Assembly: GCF_000421525.1 (NCBI RefSeq)
Contig: NZ_ATXE01000002.1
Span: 124,001-188,000, forward strand
From: Aestuariimicrobium kwangyangense DSM 21549
Lineage (GTDB): Bacteria; Actinomycetota; Actinomycetes; Propionibacteriales; Propionibacteriaceae
Length of the DNA stretch: 64,000 bases
Direction: 5' to 3'
Part shown: piece by piece, positions 45,649 through 55,197 of the stretch
How positions within the stretch are numbered: position 1 is the stretch's first letter
How the letters are laid out: every line of letters starts with the position of its first letter
Translations under genes and position numbers: made by a program
The notes under the pieces: generated by a model
What the model was told of the DNA's origin: nothing
Database searches by the model: none
Seen by the model: the letters and a program-made list of their open reading frames with translations, nothing else

Positions 45649-47541
45649 ATGAGCAGAGGTACCCCGGGCTGGCGGGGCGGGCGTCTGCCCGCCGCAATGG
45701 CCTTGGTCGTGGCCGTGCTGATGTCACTGATGGCCGCCTGCACGGCGGGAACAGCAGGTCAGGGCAGCACCGGCAACACGCAACCGAACAACAGTTCAGG
45801 TGGCAAGACCGCCGCCGGTTCGAACCGATACATCAAGCTGTCGCCCTGCTGCAGTTGGAACACCACGTGGTCGTTCAACCCCTACAACGTCAACGGGCTC
45901 GGCATCCAGAACGACTTCGTCTCGATGCGTCTGGCGATCCTGAAGGCGCCGGGTCTGACCGACTTCGTTCCGCAGCTCGCCGAGAGCTGGGACGAGAGCG
46001 GTGACAAGCTCGTCGTCCACCTGCAGAAGCAGGCCAAGTGGGAGGACGGCACCCCCGTCACCGCCAAGGACCTGGTCGACACCGTCTACCTCGACGCCAC
46101 CCGCGGCGACGGCTTCTGGCGCACGATCCAGTCGGCCACCGCCAAGGACGACTCGACCGTCGAGTTCACCCTCGCCAAGGGCCAGGACATGTCGCTGGCC
46201 AAGCTGGCCATCCTGCCCAACATCGTCGTGTACCCCTCCAGCGTGTACGGCTCCTTCGTCACCGACGAACTGAAGAAGGACGCCGAGGCGTACTTCGCCA
46301 AGGCCGCGACCGACCCCGAGGGCGCCACCTCGATGGCGGAGTTCAAGCGCATGGGCGCCGTCTTCCAGAAGCTCGCGGCCCTCAAGGTCGACAAGCTGAT
46401 CGGCAACGGCCCGTTCAAGCTCGACAACATCACCACCAAGGAGGCGAAGCTCTCGAAGTCGCCCACCTTCTGGGCCGCCGACAAGATCAAGGTGGCCGGC
46501 ATCGACTACCTCAACGGGTCGAACCAGACCATCTACCCGCAGCTGTTCAGCGACGGTGCGGACTTCTCGAACGTCTACCTGCCCCCGCCCATCCTGAAGC
46601 GTTGGGGTGACACCGAGGGCGCCAAGACGGCCCTGCCGCTGGCCTTCGGGTTCGTGATGGCGTTCAACTCGAACAAGGCCCCCTTGAACATCAAGGAGGT
46701 CCGTCAGGCCCTCGCCTACGTCATCCCCCGGCAGAAGCTGGCCGAGGCTGCGTACGGCAACGTCGAGGGAGCAGGTGGCGCCTGGAAGGAGATCCCGACC
46801 GGTCTGTCGCCGACGCTCGACAAGTTGTACCTGACCCCCGAGCAGCTCAAGCAGCTGAACCCCTACCCCGTGGACGCCAAGAAGGCCAGCGACCTGCTGA
46901 CCAGCAAGGGCTTCAAGAAGCAGGGCAACCAGTGGATCAAGCCTGACGGCAAGCCGTTCACGCTGACCCTGACCGTGAACGCCGACACCTCCGACATCGT
47001 GACCTCGTTCAACGCGGCTGCGACTGCCCTGACGGCGTTCGGCATCAAGTCCGAGGTGAAGGCCACCTCCGGTGCCCAGCAGGACGCTGACCAGCACAAC
47101 GGTGACTTCGAGATCGGGATGGCCTTCGTGGGTGGCAACAACCCGATCAGCAACTACGCCTCGCTGCTCGGCCCCGGTTACAACTTCACCAACCAGGGCA
47201 ACTACGCAGGCAAGCGCGGTATCGGGTTCGGCCCGAAGATGGACGTCCCCGGTCTCGGTACCGTCGACATCCCCTCGACCATTGCCAACCAGGAGCGCAC
47301 GGTCCCCCCGAACGACGAGATGAAGAAGGCCACCTGGGCCTGGGCGCAGCTCGTCAACGAAGACATGCCGTACCTGTGGTACGCCACCAAGGTGTACCAG
47401 TTCTCGTACTCGACCAAGCACTTCGACAACTGGCCGCCTGCCGACCAGAACGGTTCGAGCGAGCTCTGGGACATCATCTCCAACAACATGACCGGCGGTC
47501 TCTCGCTGGCCATGCAGCAGGGCTACATCGTCCCGAAGTGA
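45649..47541 (+). CDS. ABC transporter substrate-binding lipoprotein, SBP_bac_5 family
   Basis: 630 aa, first gene of the second Dpp-type operon. A basic N-terminus, a hydrophobic segment and lipobox LMAAC with Cys31 indicate a Sec-exported lipoprotein, unlike the Tat-type paralogue at 3303. AAGGAGG precedes the ATG; a longer frame from 45613 lacks a Shine-Dalgarno. An SPCCSWNTTWSFNPYN segment after the linker begins the binding domain. ROK control suggests a saccharide ligand. A strong hairpin separates it from the permease genes. Confidence 0.92.
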   Translation: MSRGTPGWRGGRLPAAMALVVAVLMSLMAACTAGTAGQGSTGNTQPNNSSGGKTAAGSNRYIKLSPCCSWNTTWSFNPYNVNGLGIQNDFVSMRLAILKAPGLTDFVPQLAESWDESGDKLVVHLQKQAKWEDGTPVTAKDLVDTVYLDATRGDGFWRTIQSATAKDDSTVEFTLAKGQDMSLAKLAILPNIVVYPSSVYGSFVTDELKKDAEAYFAKAATDPEGATSMAEFKRMGAVFQKLAALKVDKLIGNGPFKLDNITTKEAKLSKSPTFWAADKIKVAGIDYLNGSNQTIYPQLFSDGADFSNVYLPPPILKRWGDTEGAKTALPLAFGFVMAFNSNKAPLNIKEVRQALAYVIPRQKLAEAAYGNVEGAGGAWKEIPTGLSPTLDKLYLTPEQLKQLNPYPVDAKKASDLLTSKGFKKQGNQWIKPDGKPFTLTLTVNADTSDIVTSFNAAATALTAFGIKSEVKATSGAQQDADQHNGDFEIGMAFVGGNNPISNYASLLGPGYNFTNQGNYAGKRGIGFGPKMDVPGLGTVDIPSTIANQERTVPPNDEMKKATWAWAQLVNEDMPYLWYATKVYQFSYSTKHFDNWPPADQNGSSELWDIISNNMTGGLSLAMQQGYIVPK

Positions 47542-47571
47542 TCGATCACTGAAGGACGCCAACCCGTCCCA

Positions 47572-47618
47572 CCCTCCGCAGGCCTTCCGATGCCCGGCAC
47601 CGGAAGGCCTGTGGAGGG
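47572..47618 (+). terminator. Strong intra-operon hairpin after the binding-protein gene
   Basis: 18-bp stem with one G-U pair (left arm 47572-47589, right arm 47601-47618) and an 11-base loop, between the binding protein and the permeases. Such structures commonly stabilise or partly terminate the upstream message so that the binding protein is made in excess. Confidence 0.7.
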
Positions 47619-47652
47619 CTGGGGCACAGCCCACACCCAGGAGTGCACCTGA

Positions 47653-48723
47653 ATGGTCAAGTACATCCTCCAGCGGCTCGTCTTGTCGCTGGTCATCATC
47701 TACATCGTCGTCACGCTGTCGTTCTTCATGGTCCGGTTGATGCCGGGCAACCCGATGGCAGCCCTCGAGTCGCAACTGCGCATGCAGGGTGGCCTCACCG
47801 AGATCGAGATCCAGAACCGCATCAATGCCATCTACGGCCTGCAGCCGAACTCGCCCGTCGGGCAGCAGTACCTGCAGTACCTGGGCAATGTGCTGCGCGG
47901 TGACCTCGGTCGTCCCCTCACCAATCCCGGCACCACCGTGGTCGCCGTCATCGCCGAGGCCCTGCCCTGGACGCTGATGATCGTCGGTGTCTCGCTGCTG
48001 CTCAGCTTCATCATCGGCTGCGCGGTCGGGCAGGCCATGGCCGCCCACCAGAGCAGCGTCGGTGCCCGCATCATGACGCTGACCGTCAGTTTCCTCAGCG
48101 CGGTGCCCAGCTACCTGGTGGCCATCCTGTTGCTCTACGTGCTGACCGGCATCTACCGGGTCTTCCCGACCGGTGGCGCCTACTCCGTCGACGTGGCGCC
48201 TGGCCCCAACCTCGACTACGTGCTCAGCGTGCTGCACCACGCCGCCCTGCCCATCGTCGCCTACGTGGTCACCTCGTTCGGTGGGTGGGCCCTGGGCATG
48301 AAGGGCAGCGCCGTGTCGGTGCTCGGCGCCGAGTACGTGCGCGCCGCGGAGTCGCGCGGTCTGTCGGACCGGGTCATCACCCGCTCCTACATCGGCCGCA
48401 ACTCGATGTTGCCGATGATCACGCAGCTGGCCCTCTCGATCGGGTTCATGTTCGGTGGGTCGGTGTTCATCGAGACCTACTTCCAGTACCCCGGCGTGGG
48501 CTACTACATGATCCAATCGGTCAACCAGCGCGACTACTCCCTGATGATGGGAGCGTTCCTGCTGATCACCGTCACGGTGGTGGTGACCAACTTCCTGGTC
48601 GACCTGCTGTACCCCCTGATCGACCCCCGTATCGCTCGTCCTGGTGCTCGCAAGCGTCGTGACGACACCGTCGACACCGACCCGTCGACCGACGTCATCC
48701 CGGCAGGAGGGACCATCGCATGA
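47653..48723 (+). CDS. ABC transporter permease, DppB type
   Basis: 356 aa with six membrane helices. The N-terminus (MVKYILQRLVLSLVIIYIV) and the EAA loop (EYVRAAESRGLSDRVI, about 225-240) are typical of DppB. The periplasmic loop after helix 1 contains QLRMQGGLTEIEIQ. It ends with LIDPRI and a charged tail, as in the partial permease at the left edge. AGGAG lies ten bases before the ATG. ATGA overlap with the next permease. Confidence 0.93.
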   Translation: MVKYILQRLVLSLVIIYIVVTLSFFMVRLMPGNPMAALESQLRMQGGLTEIEIQNRINAIYGLQPNSPVGQQYLQYLGNVLRGDLGRPLTNPGTTVVAVIAEALPWTLMIVGVSLLLSFIIGCAVGQAMAAHQSSVGARIMTLTVSFLSAVPSYLVAILLLYVLTGIYRVFPTGGAYSVDVAPGPNLDYVLSVLHHAALPIVAYVVTSFGGWALGMKGSAVSVLGAEYVRAAESRGLSDRVITRSYIGRNSMLPMITQLALSIGFMFGGSVFIETYFQYPGVGYYMIQSVNQRDYSLMMGAFLLITVTVVVTNFLVDLLYPLIDPRIARPGARKRRDDTVDTDPSTDVIPAGGTIA

Positions 48724-49571
48724 GTTGGTTCAAGGACCTGTGGCGCATCCTGCGCCACGACATCGCCGCCCTGATCGGCGGTGTGATCGTGCTCATCTAC
48801 GTGCTGGTGGCCATCTTCGGGCCCACGTTCGTGCACCTCGACCAGGAGCAGGACCCCACCAAGGCCTACCTGCCACCCTCGCCCCAGCACTGGCTCGGCA
48901 CCGACGCCCTCGGTCAGGGAGTGTTCGAGCAGATCATCATCGGCACCCGACCCATCATGATCGTCGGGGTGCTGGCGGCCGTCGTCACCGTCGCGATCGG
49001 GGTCATCGTCGGCCTCTGGTCGGGCTACGTGGGTGGCATCACCGACCAAGCCATCATGCGCGTCACCGACGTGTTCCTGACGATTCCCGGCCTCCCGCTG
49101 ATCATCGTGTTGTCGGCGGTCATCCGCACCACGAACCCGTTCGTGCTGGCGTGCGTGCTCTCGATCACCGCGTGGGCCGGACTTGCTCGTGCCATCCGGT
49201 CGCAGGCGCTGAGCCTCAGGTCGTCCGACTTCGTCGAGGCCGCGACCCTGCAGGGGGTGTCGCTGAACAACATGATCGGACGACAACTGCTGCCCAACGT
49301 CGGGCCCTATGTCGCGATCCACTTCCTGATGGCCATCACGGGCGCCATCTATGCCCAGGTCGGTCTGTTCATGCTGGGCATCGCCCCCATCAGCGGCACC
49401 AACTGGGGCATCATGATCAACCTGGCCATGGCCCAGGGCGCCCTGTACACCACCGACAGTGTCTTCTACCTGCTCTCACCGATGGCTGCCATCGTCATCC
49501 TGCAGGTCGCGTTCGTGTTCTTCAGCCGTGCGCTCGACACCGTCTTCAACCCGAGGTTGCGTGTCCAATGA
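48720..49571 (+). CDS. ABC transporter permease, DppC type
   Basis: 283 aa with six membrane helices. EAA loop [17 protein letters not shown] about residues 171-187; the C-terminus ([17 protein letters not shown]) parallels the first permease (LEEILNPRLRDR). It overlaps its neighbours by ATGA on both sides. Confidence 0.93.
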   Translation: MSWFKDLWRILRHDIAALIGGVIVLIYVLVAIFGPTFVHLDQEQDPTKAYLPPSPQHWLGTDALGQGVFEQIIIGTRPIMIVGVLAAVVTVAIGVIVGLWSGYVGGITDQAIMRVTDVFLTIPGLPLIIVLSAVIRTTNPFVLACVLSITAWAGLARAIRSQALSLRSSDFVEAATLQGVSLNNMIGRQLLPNVGPYVAIHFLMAITGAIYAQVGLFMLGIAPISGTNWGIMINLAMAQGALYTTDSVFYLLSPMAAIVILQVAFVFFSRALDTVFNPRLRVQ

Positions 49572-50626
49572 CGATCACCACCCCCCGTGTCGCGCCCACC
49601 GCATCGCGGTCGGCATCGCTGCTCAAGGTCGATGACCTGACGGTGCAGTTCGGACGAGGCCCAGGCCAGGTCAAGGCGGTCGAGGAGGTGAGCCTCACCC
49701 TCGAACGCGGTGAACTGTGTGCCCTGGTCGGTGAGTCGGGCTGCGGCAAGTCGACCCTCGCCTATGCGCTGATGGGCATCGTCCCCCCACCCGGCAAGGT
49801 GGTGGGCGGCACCATCGAGTTCCAGGGCAACCCGATCACCTCGATGTCGAAGAACCAGTTGAACAAGCTGCGTGGTGCCGAGATGTCGATGGTCTTCCAG
49901 GGGGCGATGAACGCGTTCAACCCCGTGTTGACGATCGGCACCCAGGTCGACCACATCCTCGAGGCGCATCCGGACGTGCACCCCACCAAACAGGCCGGCC
50001 GGCAGTACTTCGCCGAGCTGTTGTCGCTGGTGCAGTTGTCTCCCGAACGCATCGTGAAGTCGTTCGAGAGCCAGCTCTCGGGCGGCATGAAGCAGCGCGT
50101 GGCCATCGCGGTGGCGCTGTTGCTCAAGCCGGCCCTGCTGATCCTGGACGAACCGACCACCGCGCTCGACGTGCTCAACCAGCGGATGGTGATCGAGATC
50201 CTCAAGGACCTGCACCGCGAGCTCGACCTGACCATCATCTTCGTCACCCATGACCTGGCCGTGGTGGCCGAACTGGCGACCAAGGTTGCGGTCATGTACG
50301 CAGGCCGCCTCGTCGAGGTCGGCGACGTCGATGCCATCTTCGCCGGGGAGTTCCGACACCCCTACGTCAAGGCACTGATCAGCGCCATCCCCAGTGTGCT
50401 CGAGGCCGGTCTGACCGTGAAGCCCATCGGTGGGCAGGTGCCGAACCTGGCGCAACTCCCGCCCGGGTGCCGGTTCGCCCCCCGCTGCGGTTTGGCCGAG
50501 CCCCACTGCACCGAGGTGGAACCGGCCCTCACCGTGCGGGGTGACCACGGCGTGGCCTGCCACGTCATCGCCCGCGAGACCGGCCCCGACACCACGACCT
50601 TCCCCAGCAGCAAGGAGGATGCATGA
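49568..50626 (+). CDS. ABC transporter ATP-binding protein, DppD type
   Basis: 352 aa. Walker [11 protein letters not shown]-loop [12 protein letters not shown], signature LSGGMKQR, Walker [13 protein letters not shown] and the switch His in VTHDLAV are present, then the HPY domain ([15 protein letters not shown]). The ATG at 49568 overlaps the permease stop. It is paralogous to the gene at 979. Confidence 0.94.
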   Translation: MTITTPRVAPTASRSASLLKVDDLTVQFGRGPGQVKAVEEVSLTLERGELCALVGESGCGKSTLAYALMGIVPPPGKVVGGTIEFQGNPITSMSKNQLNKLRGAEMSMVFQGAMNAFNPVLTIGTQVDHILEAHPDVHPTKQAGRQYFAELLSLVQLSPERIVKSFESQLSGGMKQRVAIAVALLLKPALLILDEPTTALDVLNQRMVIEILKDLHRELDLTIIFVTHDLAVVAELATKVAVMYAGRLVEVGDVDAIFAGEFRHPYVKALISAIPSVLEAGLTVKPIGGQVPNLAQLPPGCRFAPRCGLAEPHCTEVEPALTVRGDHGVACHVIARETGPDTTTFPSSKEDA

Positions 50627-51747
50627 GTACCCTCAGCGTTCGCGACGTCACCCACTCCTACCCGACCAGCCCGCGGCGGGTGCTGACCGACGTGAACCTC
50701 GAGATCCCCGAAGGCGAGATGGTGGCCATCGTGGGGGAGTCCGGGTGTGGCAAGACCACCCTGGGTCGGCTCATCTCGGGCCTCCACCAGCCCAGCGAGG
50801 GGACGATCGAGTTCAACGGCAAGGACATCAACTCGCTGAGGGGCGGTGAACGCAAGCAGTGGCGCCGAAGGGTGCAGATGGTGCACCAGGATCCCTACGG
50901 CTCCCTCAACCCGGGCCTCACCCTCGCGGGCACGCTCGCTCCGGGGCTGCTGGTGCACAAGGTCGCCACCCATCGCACGGTCGAGAGGACGATGATCGAC
51001 CTGCTGCAGCAGGTGGGCCTCGATGCCACGCCGGCATTCCTGAACCGATACCCGCACCAACTCTCCGGGGGTCAGCGCCAGCGCGTCTCGATCGCCCGTG
51101 CCATCGGGCTGGAGCCTGACCTGATCGTCGCCGACGAGGTGACCAGCATGCTCGACGTGTCGATGCGCGTGGCCATCCTCGATCTGCTGATCAAGTTCCG
51201 GCAGGAACGAGGTCTCGGCTACGCGTTCATCAGCCACGACTTCGGGGTGGTGCGCTACTTCGCCCGCGGTGGTCGGATCGCCGTGATGTTCTTCGGCAGG
51301 ATCGTCGAGGAAGGGCCCGTCGACGAGGTGATCATCTCGCCGGCCCACCCCTACACGCGGATGCTGCTGGAATCGATCCCGATCCCCGACCCGGTGCTGG
51401 CCCGGGAACGGCACCTCGACCAGGCCGAGCGCTTGATCGGTACCCCCGCTCAGAAGGGTTGTGTGTTCGCCAACCGTTGCCCGATGGTGCAGCCCGAGTG
51501 CCGGACGGCGATGCCACCGCTGGCACCGACCCCTGGTGCGTCCGGGGATCGGCCCCGGCGCAGTGCCTGCCTGTTCCCCGAGCGCGTGGAACCGCTCACC
51601 CACGTGCAGAAGGAACGAGTCCTCAAGGAGCACCATGTCGCAACTGTCGGTGGCGGCCAGAGGGATGATCGGCCTGGGAATCGGGATGTTGATCCTGGCC
51701 TTGGTGGTTCGTCCGGCGATCAGGAGCCAAGCGAGCAGGTGGGCTGA
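50623..51747 (+). CDS. ABC transporter ATP-binding protein, DppF type, with run-on C-terminus
   Basis: 374 aa. Walker A GESGCGKTT, signature LSGGQRQR, Walker B IVADEV (with Val after the catalytic Glu) and the HPY cysteines (GCVFANRC) are intact. The last 37 or so residues (VATVGGGQRDDRPGNRDVDP...) are Gly/Asp-rich and overlap, out of frame, the start of the small membrane-protein gene at 51635. The paralogue at 2069 stops exactly at its small-gene start, so the extension probably arose by loss of a stop or a frameshift. Confidence 0.9.
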   Translation: MSTLSVRDVTHSYPTSPRRVLTDVNLEIPEGEMVAIVGESGCGKTTLGRLISGLHQPSEGTIEFNGKDINSLRGGERKQWRRRVQMVHQDPYGSLNPGLTLAGTLAPGLLVHKVATHRTVERTMIDLLQQVGLDATPAFLNRYPHQLSGGQRQRVSIARAIGLEPDLIVADEVTSMLDVSMRVAILDLLIKFRQERGLGYAFISHDFGVVRYFARGGRIAVMFFGRIVEEGPVDEVIISPAHPYTRMLLESIPIPDPVLARERHLDQAERLIGTPAQKGCVFANRCPMVQPECRTAMPPLAPTPGASGDRPRRSACLFPERVEPLTHVQKERVLKEHHVATVGGGQRDDRPGNRDVDPGLGGSSGDQEPSEQVG

Positions 51748-51868
51748 CACCGGTTCCATCATCATCTCGCTGCTGATGGTGGTGGCCGGAGTGGTGGTGG
51801 CCCGGATCGAGGCCACCAAGCATGCCGATGACGACGACTGGGACATCAAGGACGATCCGCTGTCCTGA
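51635..51868 (+). CDS. Small two-helix membrane protein of the second ABC operon
   Basis: 77 aa. Two hydrophobic segments (about 10-26 and 40-56) are joined by RPAIRSQASRWAD, with an acidic tail (DDDDWDIKDDPLS). AAGGAG lies five bases before the ATG, inside the ATPase gene. It shares the N-terminal ARGM motif, the VV...VAR end of helix 2 and the post-DppF position with the protein at 3100. The 113-base overlap with the ATPase is unusually long. Function unknown. Confidence 0.8.
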   Translation: MSQLSVAARGMIGLGIGMLILALVVRPAIRSQASRWADTGSIIISLLMVVAGVVVARIEATKHADDDDWDIKDDPLS

Positions 51869-51899
51869 TCGAACGAACACCGAATCTGGTTTCCGGCCA

Positions 51900-51939
51900 G
51901 CTGGGCGGATCGGGCAGAATGAGTCCCGGTCCGCCCAGC
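51900..51939 (+). terminator. Large hairpin between the ABC operon and thrS
   Basis: A 10-bp perfect stem (GCTGGGCGGA) continues inward through one wobble and four G-C pairs to a 10-base loop. It lies 31 bases after the small-gene stop and 31 bases before thrS. It is most simply the operon terminator; no T-box features were recognised. Confidence 0.65.
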
Positions 51940-51970
51940 AGGGCGTGAACCCCACCCAGCGAAAGGCACC

Positions 51971-53992
51971 GTGGTGTCCATCTCGTTCAGCGTCCACCGT
52001 CACGGCCAGTCCAGCCAGGAGACGCGCGAGACCACCACGACCGGGTTCGACCTGTTCGGAGACGACCGTGGTGTGGTCGCCATGAGGGTCAACTCCGAGG
52101 TGCTCGACCTGCAGCGGGAACTCCACGACGGTGACGTCGTCGAGCCCGTCGCGATCGACTCGGCCGAGGGTCTGGCCATCCTGCGTCACTCCTCGGCCCA
52201 CGTGGCCGCGCAAGCGCTGCAGTCGCTGCGTGCGGACGCGAAGCTGGGCATCGGCCCGCCCATCACGGACGGGTTCTACTACGACTTCCAGACCGAGCCG
52301 GTCACGCCCGACGACCTCAAAGAGGTGCAGAAGGCCATGGTGCGCATCATCAAGGAGCGGCAGCGTTTCGTCCGCCGGGTGGTCACCGATGAGCAGGCAC
52401 GCGCCGAGCTCGCCGACGAGCCCTTCAAGCTGGAGCTGATCGGGCTCAAGGGCAACTCCTCCGACGACGACGGGTCGTCGGTGGAGGTCGGCGCCGGCGA
52501 GCTCACCATCTACGACAACGTGCGTCGCAACGGCGAGGTGGCGTGGAAGGACCTGTGTCGCGGCCCCCACGTGCCCCACACCGGCTATCTGCAGGCGGTG
52601 GCCCTGACCAGGTCGTCGGCCGCCTACTGGCGGGGCGACCAGGCGAACGCCTCCCTGCAGCGGGTGTACGGCACCGCGTGGGCCACCAAGGAGGACCTGC
52701 AGGCTCACCAGCACCGACTCGAGGAGGCCGCCAAGCGCGACCACCGCAAGCTGGGGGCCGAACTCGACCTGTTCAGCTTCCCCGAGGAACTCGGCCCGGG
52801 GCTGCCGGTCTTCCACCCCAACGGCGGTGTCATCAAGCGCGAGATGGAGGACTACGTGCGCCAGGCCCACCTGGACCACGGATTCCTCTATGTCGGTACC
52901 CCGCACCTGTCGAAGGAGGGTCTGTTCCACACCTCCGGGCACCTGCCCTACTACGGCGACAGCATGTTCCCCGCCCTGGACGACGACGGCCAGCCGTACC
53001 GCCTCAAGGCGATGAACTGTCCCATGCACAACCTCATCTACCAGTCGCGACAGCGTTCCTACCGTGAACTGCCGCTCAGGTTCTTCGAGTTCGGCACCGT
53101 CTATCGCAACGAGAAGTCGGGCGTCGTGCACGGACTCACCCGCGTGCGGGCCCTCACCCAGGACGACTCGCACAGCTACTGCACCCCCGAGCAGGCACCC
53201 GACGAGGTGCGCCACCTGCTGGGCTTCGTGTTGGAACTGCTGCAGGACTTCGGGCTGAACGAGTTCTACCTGGAGCTGTCGACCCGCGACGAGGACGGCA
53301 AGAAGAAGGACAAGTTCATCGGCACCGACCAGCAGTGGGCCGATGCCACCGCCCTGTTGCAGCAGATCGCCGACGAGTTCGGCGCCCAGCACGGCATCGC
53401 CGTGGTCCCCGACCCGGGGGGCGCTGCGTTCTACGGTCCCAAGATCTCCGTCCAGGCCAAGGACGCCATCGGCCGCACCTGGCAGATGTCGACCGTGCAG
53501 TACGACTTCTCGCAGCCGCAGGGCTTCGGGCTGACCTACACCGCACCCGACGGCTCGCACCAGCAGCCGGTGATGATCCACTCGGCCAAGTTCGGTTCCA
53601 TCGAGCGGTTCATCGGTGTGTTGGTCGAGCACTACGCGGGTGCCTTCCCGGCCTGGCTGTCGCCCGTGCAGGTGGCAGGCATCCCGGTGGCCGGCGAGTT
53701 CGATGACTACCTGTACGAGGTCGCCGACCGGCTCAAGCGGGCGGGGGTGCGTGTCGAGGTCGACGACTCCGACGACCGCTTCCCCAAGAAGATCCGCAAC
53801 GCACAGAAGCAGAAGTCGCCCTTCATGGTCATCGCCGGCGGCGAGGACCGGGACGCGGGTGCCGTGAGCTTCCGTTACCGCGACGGCTCCCAACGCAACG
53901 GCATCCCGGTGGACCAGGCAGTGGCCGAGATCGCGGACTGGGTCGCGAGCAGGCGCAACGATTCGCCGACCGCGGCCAGCTTCGACGCCTGA
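51971..53992 (+). CDS. thrS: Threonyl-tRNA synthetase
   Basis: 673 aa. Class II synthetase with an editing domain ([11 protein letters not shown], the zinc-like HSSAH motif near residue 76), motif 1 and 2 region ([36 protein letters not shown]), zinc ligand Cys in MNCP, motif 3 ([16 protein letters not shown]) and the anticodon-binding domain. GTG 51971 or, with better Shine-Dalgarno spacing, GTG 51974 is the start. It opens the block that continues with HIT, PIP synthase, PatA and PimA genes. Confidence 0.95.
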   Translation: MVSISFSVHRHGQSSQETRETTTTGFDLFGDDRGVVAMRVNSEVLDLQRELHDGDVVEPVAIDSAEGLAILRHSSAHVAAQALQSLRADAKLGIGPPITDGFYYDFQTEPVTPDDLKEVQKAMVRIIKERQRFVRRVVTDEQARAELADEPFKLELIGLKGNSSDDDGSSVEVGAGELTIYDNVRRNGEVAWKDLCRGPHVPHTGYLQAVALTRSSAAYWRGDQANASLQRVYGTAWATKEDLQAHQHRLEEAAKRDHRKLGAELDLFSFPEELGPGLPVFHPNGGVIKREMEDYVRQAHLDHGFLYVGTPHLSKEGLFHTSGHLPYYGDSMFPALDDDGQPYRLKAMNCPMHNLIYQSRQRSYRELPLRFFEFGTVYRNEKSGVVHGLTRVRALTQDDSHSYCTPEQAPDEVRHLLGFVLELLQDFGLNEFYLELSTRDEDGKKKDKFIGTDQQWADATALLQQIADEFGAQHGIAVVPDPGGAAFYGPKISVQAKDAIGRTWQMSTVQYDFSQPQGFGLTYTAPDGSHQQPVMIHSAKFGSIERFIGVLVEHYAGAFPAWLSPVQVAGIPVAGEFDDYLYEVADRLKRAGVRVEVDDSDDRFPKKIRNAQKQKSPFMVIAGGEDRDAGAVSFRYRDGSQRNGIPVDQAVAEIADWVASRRNDSPTAASFDA

Positions 53993-54001
53993 GGGGTGAC
54001 G

Positions 54002-54571
54002 GTGACCGACCACCTCGATCCACCCGATGCCCACGACCCGGGGACAACCGACGAGTTCGCCGGGGTACCCGACTCCTTCCAACGGTTGTGGACGCCCTAT
54101 CGGATGGCCTACATCCAGGGGGAGAACAAGCCGGCCGACTCGTCGGTGGGTGAGTGCCCCTTCTGTCGCATCCCCGACGGAACCGACGAGGACGGGCTGG
54201 TCGTGCGGCGCGGGGAACGGTGCTTCGTGGTGCTCAACCTCTATCCCTACAACTCCGGACACCTGCTCGTCTGCCCCTACCGGCACGTCAGCGACCTGAC
54301 GGAGCTGACCACCAGTGAGGCAGCGGAGCTGACCCTGCTCAGCCAGCGGGCGATGACCACACTGCGTGCGGTGAGCCACCCCGCAGGGTTCAACCTCGGT
54401 CTCAACCAGGGAGTGGTCGCCGGCGCCGGGATCGCGGCCCACCTGCACCAGCACGTCGTCCCCCGCTGGCAGGGCGACTCGAACTTCCTGCCCATCATCG
54501 GACGAACCCGGGCCCTGCCCCAACTGCTGGGCGAGGCTCGCCAGCTGCTGGCCGACGGGTGGGTCGCCTGA
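54002..54571 (+). CDS. HIT family hydrolase/Ap4A phosphorylase-like protein
   Basis: 189 aa. The histidine triad HLHQHVVPRW and the N-terminal CPFC zinc pair identify a HIT protein of the Rv2613c type, a diadenosine tetraphosphate phosphorylase in mycobacteria. GTG 54002 is chosen because GAGGGG precedes it by five bases. It follows thrS by nine bases and touches the next gene (TGATG). Confidence 0.88.
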   Translation: MTDHLDPPDAHDPGTTDEFAGVPDSFQRLWTPYRMAYIQGENKPADSSVGECPFCRIPDGTDEDGLVVRRGERCFVVLNLYPYNSGHLLVCPYRHVSDLTELTTSEAAELTLLSQRAMTTLRAVSHPAGFNLGLNQGVVAGAGIAAHLHQHVVPRWQGDSNFLPIIGRTRALPQLLGEARQLLADGWVA

Positions 54572-55197
54572 TGCTGGAGAGGTTCCGCCGCTACTGGTCG
54601 ATGGCCATGACCCCACCGGCTCGCCTGTTCATCCGGTGGGGCGTCAGCCCCGATGTGATCACCTGGGTCGGCACCCTCGCGACGGTGGCGCTGGCCATCA
54701 CGTGCTTCAGTCAGGGGTGGCTCTGGCAGGGAGCGCTGGCCCTCGGCGTGTTCATGCTCTCCGACGGGGTGGACGGACAGATGGCGCGGATGACGGGGCG
54801 CACCTCGACGTGGGGAGCGTTCCTCGACTCGTCCCTCGATCGGATCGGCGACGGCGCCGTCTTCGGCGGCATCATGCTCTACTACGCGGGCCCGGGCGAC
54901 TCGCTGCTGTGGGCCGGAGTGGCCCTCGGGGCGCTGGTGATGGGCCAGGTGACCAGTTACGTGAAGGCGCGAGGCGAGTCGCTGTCGTTCCGGGTCGCGG
55001 GCGGGCTGGCTGCCCGAGCCGACCGCATCCTGGCGCTGCTGCTGGGTGCCCTGCTCGCGGGTCTCGGCCTGCACTGGGCCCTTCCCCTCGCCTGCACCTG
55101 GTTGTTCGTGGCCGGGGCGATCACCGTGGGGCAGCGCATGGCCCAGGTGCACCGTCAGGCGCGCGAGTTCGACAGCGCACGCTCGACGACCCCATGA
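54571..55197 (+). CDS. Phosphatidylinositol phosphate synthase (CDP-alcohol phosphatidyltransferase)
   Basis: 208 aa, six membrane helices. The catalytic motif D-x2-DG-x2-AR-x8-G-x3-D-x3-D is complete (Asp65, Asp68, Gly69, Ala72, Arg73, Gly82, Asp86, Asp90). In this genomic setting (homologue of Rv2612c, before PatA and PimA genes) it should condense CDP-diacylglycerol with inositol 3-phosphate in the membrane. The role is inferred from neighbours and motif. Confidence 0.88.
   Translation: MLERFRRYWSMAMTPPARLFIRWGVSPDVITWVGTLATVALAITCFSQGWLWQGALALGVFMLSDGVDGQMARMTGRTSTWGAFLDSSLDRIGDGAVFGGIMLYYAGPGDSLLWAGVALGALVMGQVTSYVKARGESLSFRVAGGLAARADRILALLLGALLAGLGLHWALPLACTWLFVAGAITVGQRMAQVHRQAREFDSARSTTP

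Noticed and set aside
45796-48516. 906-codon minus-strand open frame opposite the binding protein and permease
   Set aside because: It spans two real genes and their intergenic hairpin in antisense; a by-product of third-position GC bias.
51869-51970. T-box leader of thrS
   Set aside because: The region is only 102 bases and lacks the T-box consensus and specifier-loop architecture.
51623-54616. Very long minus-strand open frame of nearly 1,000 codons opposite thrS
   Set aside because: It lies antisense to a clear threonyl-tRNA synthetase, has an Arg/Gly/His/Val composition typical of reversed GC-rich codons and no recognisable domain.
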